From NCBI GenBank assembly GCA_017473555.1, contig JAFUKO010000096.1, forward strand, positions 1-34,505: a stretch of 34,505 bases of DNA. The letters run 5' to 3'. The DNA is from Ruminococcus sp. (GTDB lineage Bacteria > Bacillota > Clostridia > Oscillospirales > Acutalibacteraceae). Below, one piece after another: positions 33,403 to 34,505 of this stretch (within the stretch, counting starts at the first letter, position 1; every line of letters starts with the position of its first letter). The notes beneath the pieces are model-generated. The model was given only the letters and a program-made list of their open reading frames with translations. It made no database searches and was not told where the DNA came from. The position numbers and the translations under genes are program-made.

Positions 33403-34257
33403 ATGAAAAAAATATTACCAATATTATTAAGTGTAGTTGTAGTTATCAGTATTTTTGCTGGTGTTGCGTTAAATTCTTACGCTACTGATGCAGATCCTGT
33501 TTTATATGTCAGCGGTGACTATACCTACACTATACTGGGTTCAACTGATGCAAAAATCGTAGGTTACAGCGGTGATGATGCTGAAATTGTAATTCCTACA
33601 TCACTCGACGACTATAAAGTAACCTTTATCGATGATTTTGCGTTTATGCAGAATACAGCTTTAAAGAATGTTTCAATTCCGCATACTGTTGTAAGCGTAG
33701 GCGAGTATGCATTTTTAGAAACTTCTCTTGACTACATCACTTTCTTGAATGCAGAGTGCGAGATTTTCGACAGCGAATATACTATCGAAAGCGTAGCTGT
33801 AATCCGTGGATATGATAATTCGACTGCACAGCTTTACGCTGAAAAATATGATAGAGTATTTGAGTCATTGGGCGAGGTTCCTGAAAACCCAACTGAGGCA
33901 CCAACAGTAGCACCAACAGAAGAACCTACAGAGGATCCAACAGAGGATCCAACAGAAGAGCCAACAGAAGAGCCAACAGAGGAACCAACAGAAGAACCTA
34001 CTGAGGAGCCAACAAAGGAACCTACAGAGGAACCTACAGAAGAACCAACACAGAAGCCATTTATTTTGGGTGATGTTGATGGTGACGGCGAGGTTTCAGT
34101 TATGGACGCAACTGCTATCCAGCTTCATATAGCATCACTACAGACTATCCCAGAGGATAAATTACCTGCAGCTGATGCTGACAGAGACGGCGATGTTTCA
34201 GTATTGGATGCAACTCAGATTCAGCTCTTAGTAGCCAGACTTATTGATTCACTTTAA
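33403..34257 (+). CDS. Secreted BspA-like LRR protein with type I dockerin
   Basis: A 284-residue secreted protein. The signal peptide ends near residue 27 (SYA). Residues 44-150 are BspA-like leucine-rich repeats (LRR_5), seen in KIVGYSGDDAEIVIPTSLDD, FIDDFAFMQNTALKNVSIP and VVSVGEYAFLETSLDYITF. A low-complexity Pro/Thr/Glu linker (162-219, repeats of EEPT) follows. The last 60 residues are a dockerin with two good calcium loops, DVDGDGEVSVMDAT and DADRDGDVSVLDAT. The start ATG 33403 is 7 nt after AAGGTG; GTG 33394 lies on the ribosome site. A dockerin implies binding to a cohesin scaffold, whose gene is not here. A strong terminator follows. Confidence 0.88.
   Translation: MKKILPILLSVVVVISIFAGVALNSYATDADPVLYVSGDYTYTILGSTDAKIVGYSGDDAEIVIPTSLDDYKVTFIDDFAFMQNTALKNVSIPHTVVSVGEYAFLETSLDYITFLNAECEIFDSEYTIESVAVIRGYDNSTAQLYAEKYDRVFESLGEVPENPTEAPTVAPTEEPTEDPTEDPTEEPTEEPTEEPTEEPTEEPTKEPTEEPTEEPTQKPFILGDVDGDGEVSVMDATAIQLHIASLQTIPEDKLPAADADRDGDVSVLDATQIQLLVARLIDSL
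33886..34059 (+). repeat. Tandem EEPT-coding repeats (linker)
   Basis: Degenerate 12-bp units of the type GAACCAACAGAG encode the Pro/Thr/Glu linker between the LRR domain and the dockerin. The codon variants differ between units, so the array is old but still expandable. Confidence 0.9.
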
Positions 34258-34274
34258 TATATACTTAAGATTTA

Positions 34275-34305
34275 AGGACTATCCTATTTCGGATAGTCCT
34301 TTTTG
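34275..34305 (+). terminator. Terminator of the dockerin gene
   Basis: A 10-bp perfect stem (34275-34284 with 34291-34300) around TATTTC, followed by TTTTT. Confidence 0.94.
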
Positions 34306-34505
34306 TATGCCAATAAAGTAGAATTATATCTTATATTATCTTAAATCTTATGTTTTTTGTGCTGATTTTCCGTTTTATGCTCGATTATTCCCTACTTATG
34401 TCAGTTTTCGGTTATTATTTGAATTTTTGTGTATAATCTCACTTGTAAGTTAAAAACACAGAAAACTTGCACTGAACAAAACAAAGTTCAGGGGTACAAA
34501 AATAA
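34306..34505. other. AT-rich right end
   Basis: No gene is supported. A TATAAT at 34433-34438 without a good -35 may be part of a promoter. A 6-bp hairpin CTGAAC/GTTCAG (34472-34477 with 34486-34491) near the window edge could begin the leader of a gene outside the window. Confidence 0.35.

Noticed and set aside
33886-34059. CRISPR-like periodic array
   Set aside because: The 12-bp periodicity is in frame and encodes the EEPT linker; there are no spacers and no cas genes.

Overview
This window is the chromosomal replication-origin region of a low-GC, Gram-positive member of the Clostridia. It is most likely a Ruminococcaceae/Oscillospirales gut bacterium. The evidence is the gene order around dnaA, the tRNA and promoter style, many lipoproteins, and two secreted proteins ending in type I dockerin modules, which are typical of Ruminococcus-like fibre degraders. 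The assignment rests on gene content only; there is no 16S rRNA gene here.

Layout. Bases 1-325 hold hairpins and a short duplicate of a tRNA end, with no gene I can support. Bases 326-609 are a minus-strand tRNA operon (Met-Glu-Leu) with a near-perfect promoter and its own terminator. Bases 799-2945 are a plus-strand unit: an ECF sigma factor, a membrane anti-sigma-like protein with an extracellular domain on a Pro/Thr linker, and a secreted protein with two protease-propeptide-like repeats and a dockerin. A PnuC-type transporter on the minus strand follows, behind a leader that looks like a terminator/antiterminator switch. Bases 4041-4412 carry an orphan transcription unit, probably a structured RNA. 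Then come an acyltransferase-3 membrane protein, guaB (minus), a small lipoprotein (plus) and an alkylsulfatase-like metallo-beta-lactamase lipoprotein (minus).

From about 10.1 kb to 21.7 kb the minus strand carries the classical left-of-origin block, listed here from right to left: rpmH, rnpA, yidD, yidC, jag, mnmE, mnmG, rsmG, a Noc-like ParB paralogue, parA, parB, serS and a small unknown gene. Two perfect parS sites lie here, one between parA and noc and one inside mnmG. From 22.0 kb the plus strand carries dnaA, dnaN, yaaA, recF, remB, a zinc-ribbon membrane protein, gyrB and gyrA. After these come a lipoprotein, an ATP-grasp protein and a second dockerin protein with a BspA-like LRR domain.

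The origin is split around dnaA. The dnaA-dnaN gap has a CCCC block followed by a run of 3-mers that resembles the DnaA-trio unwinding element. Canonical TTATCCACA boxes are missing. A repeated TTTTCAACAT-like motif is present instead, and the DnaA recognition helix has unusual residues (HYST where most bacteria have DHTT). Together these suggest an altered DnaA/DnaA-box recognition code. The other candidates for something new are the dockerin protein with paired propeptide-like repeats under an ECF/anti-sigma pair, the pnuC leader switch and the orphan structured RNA.
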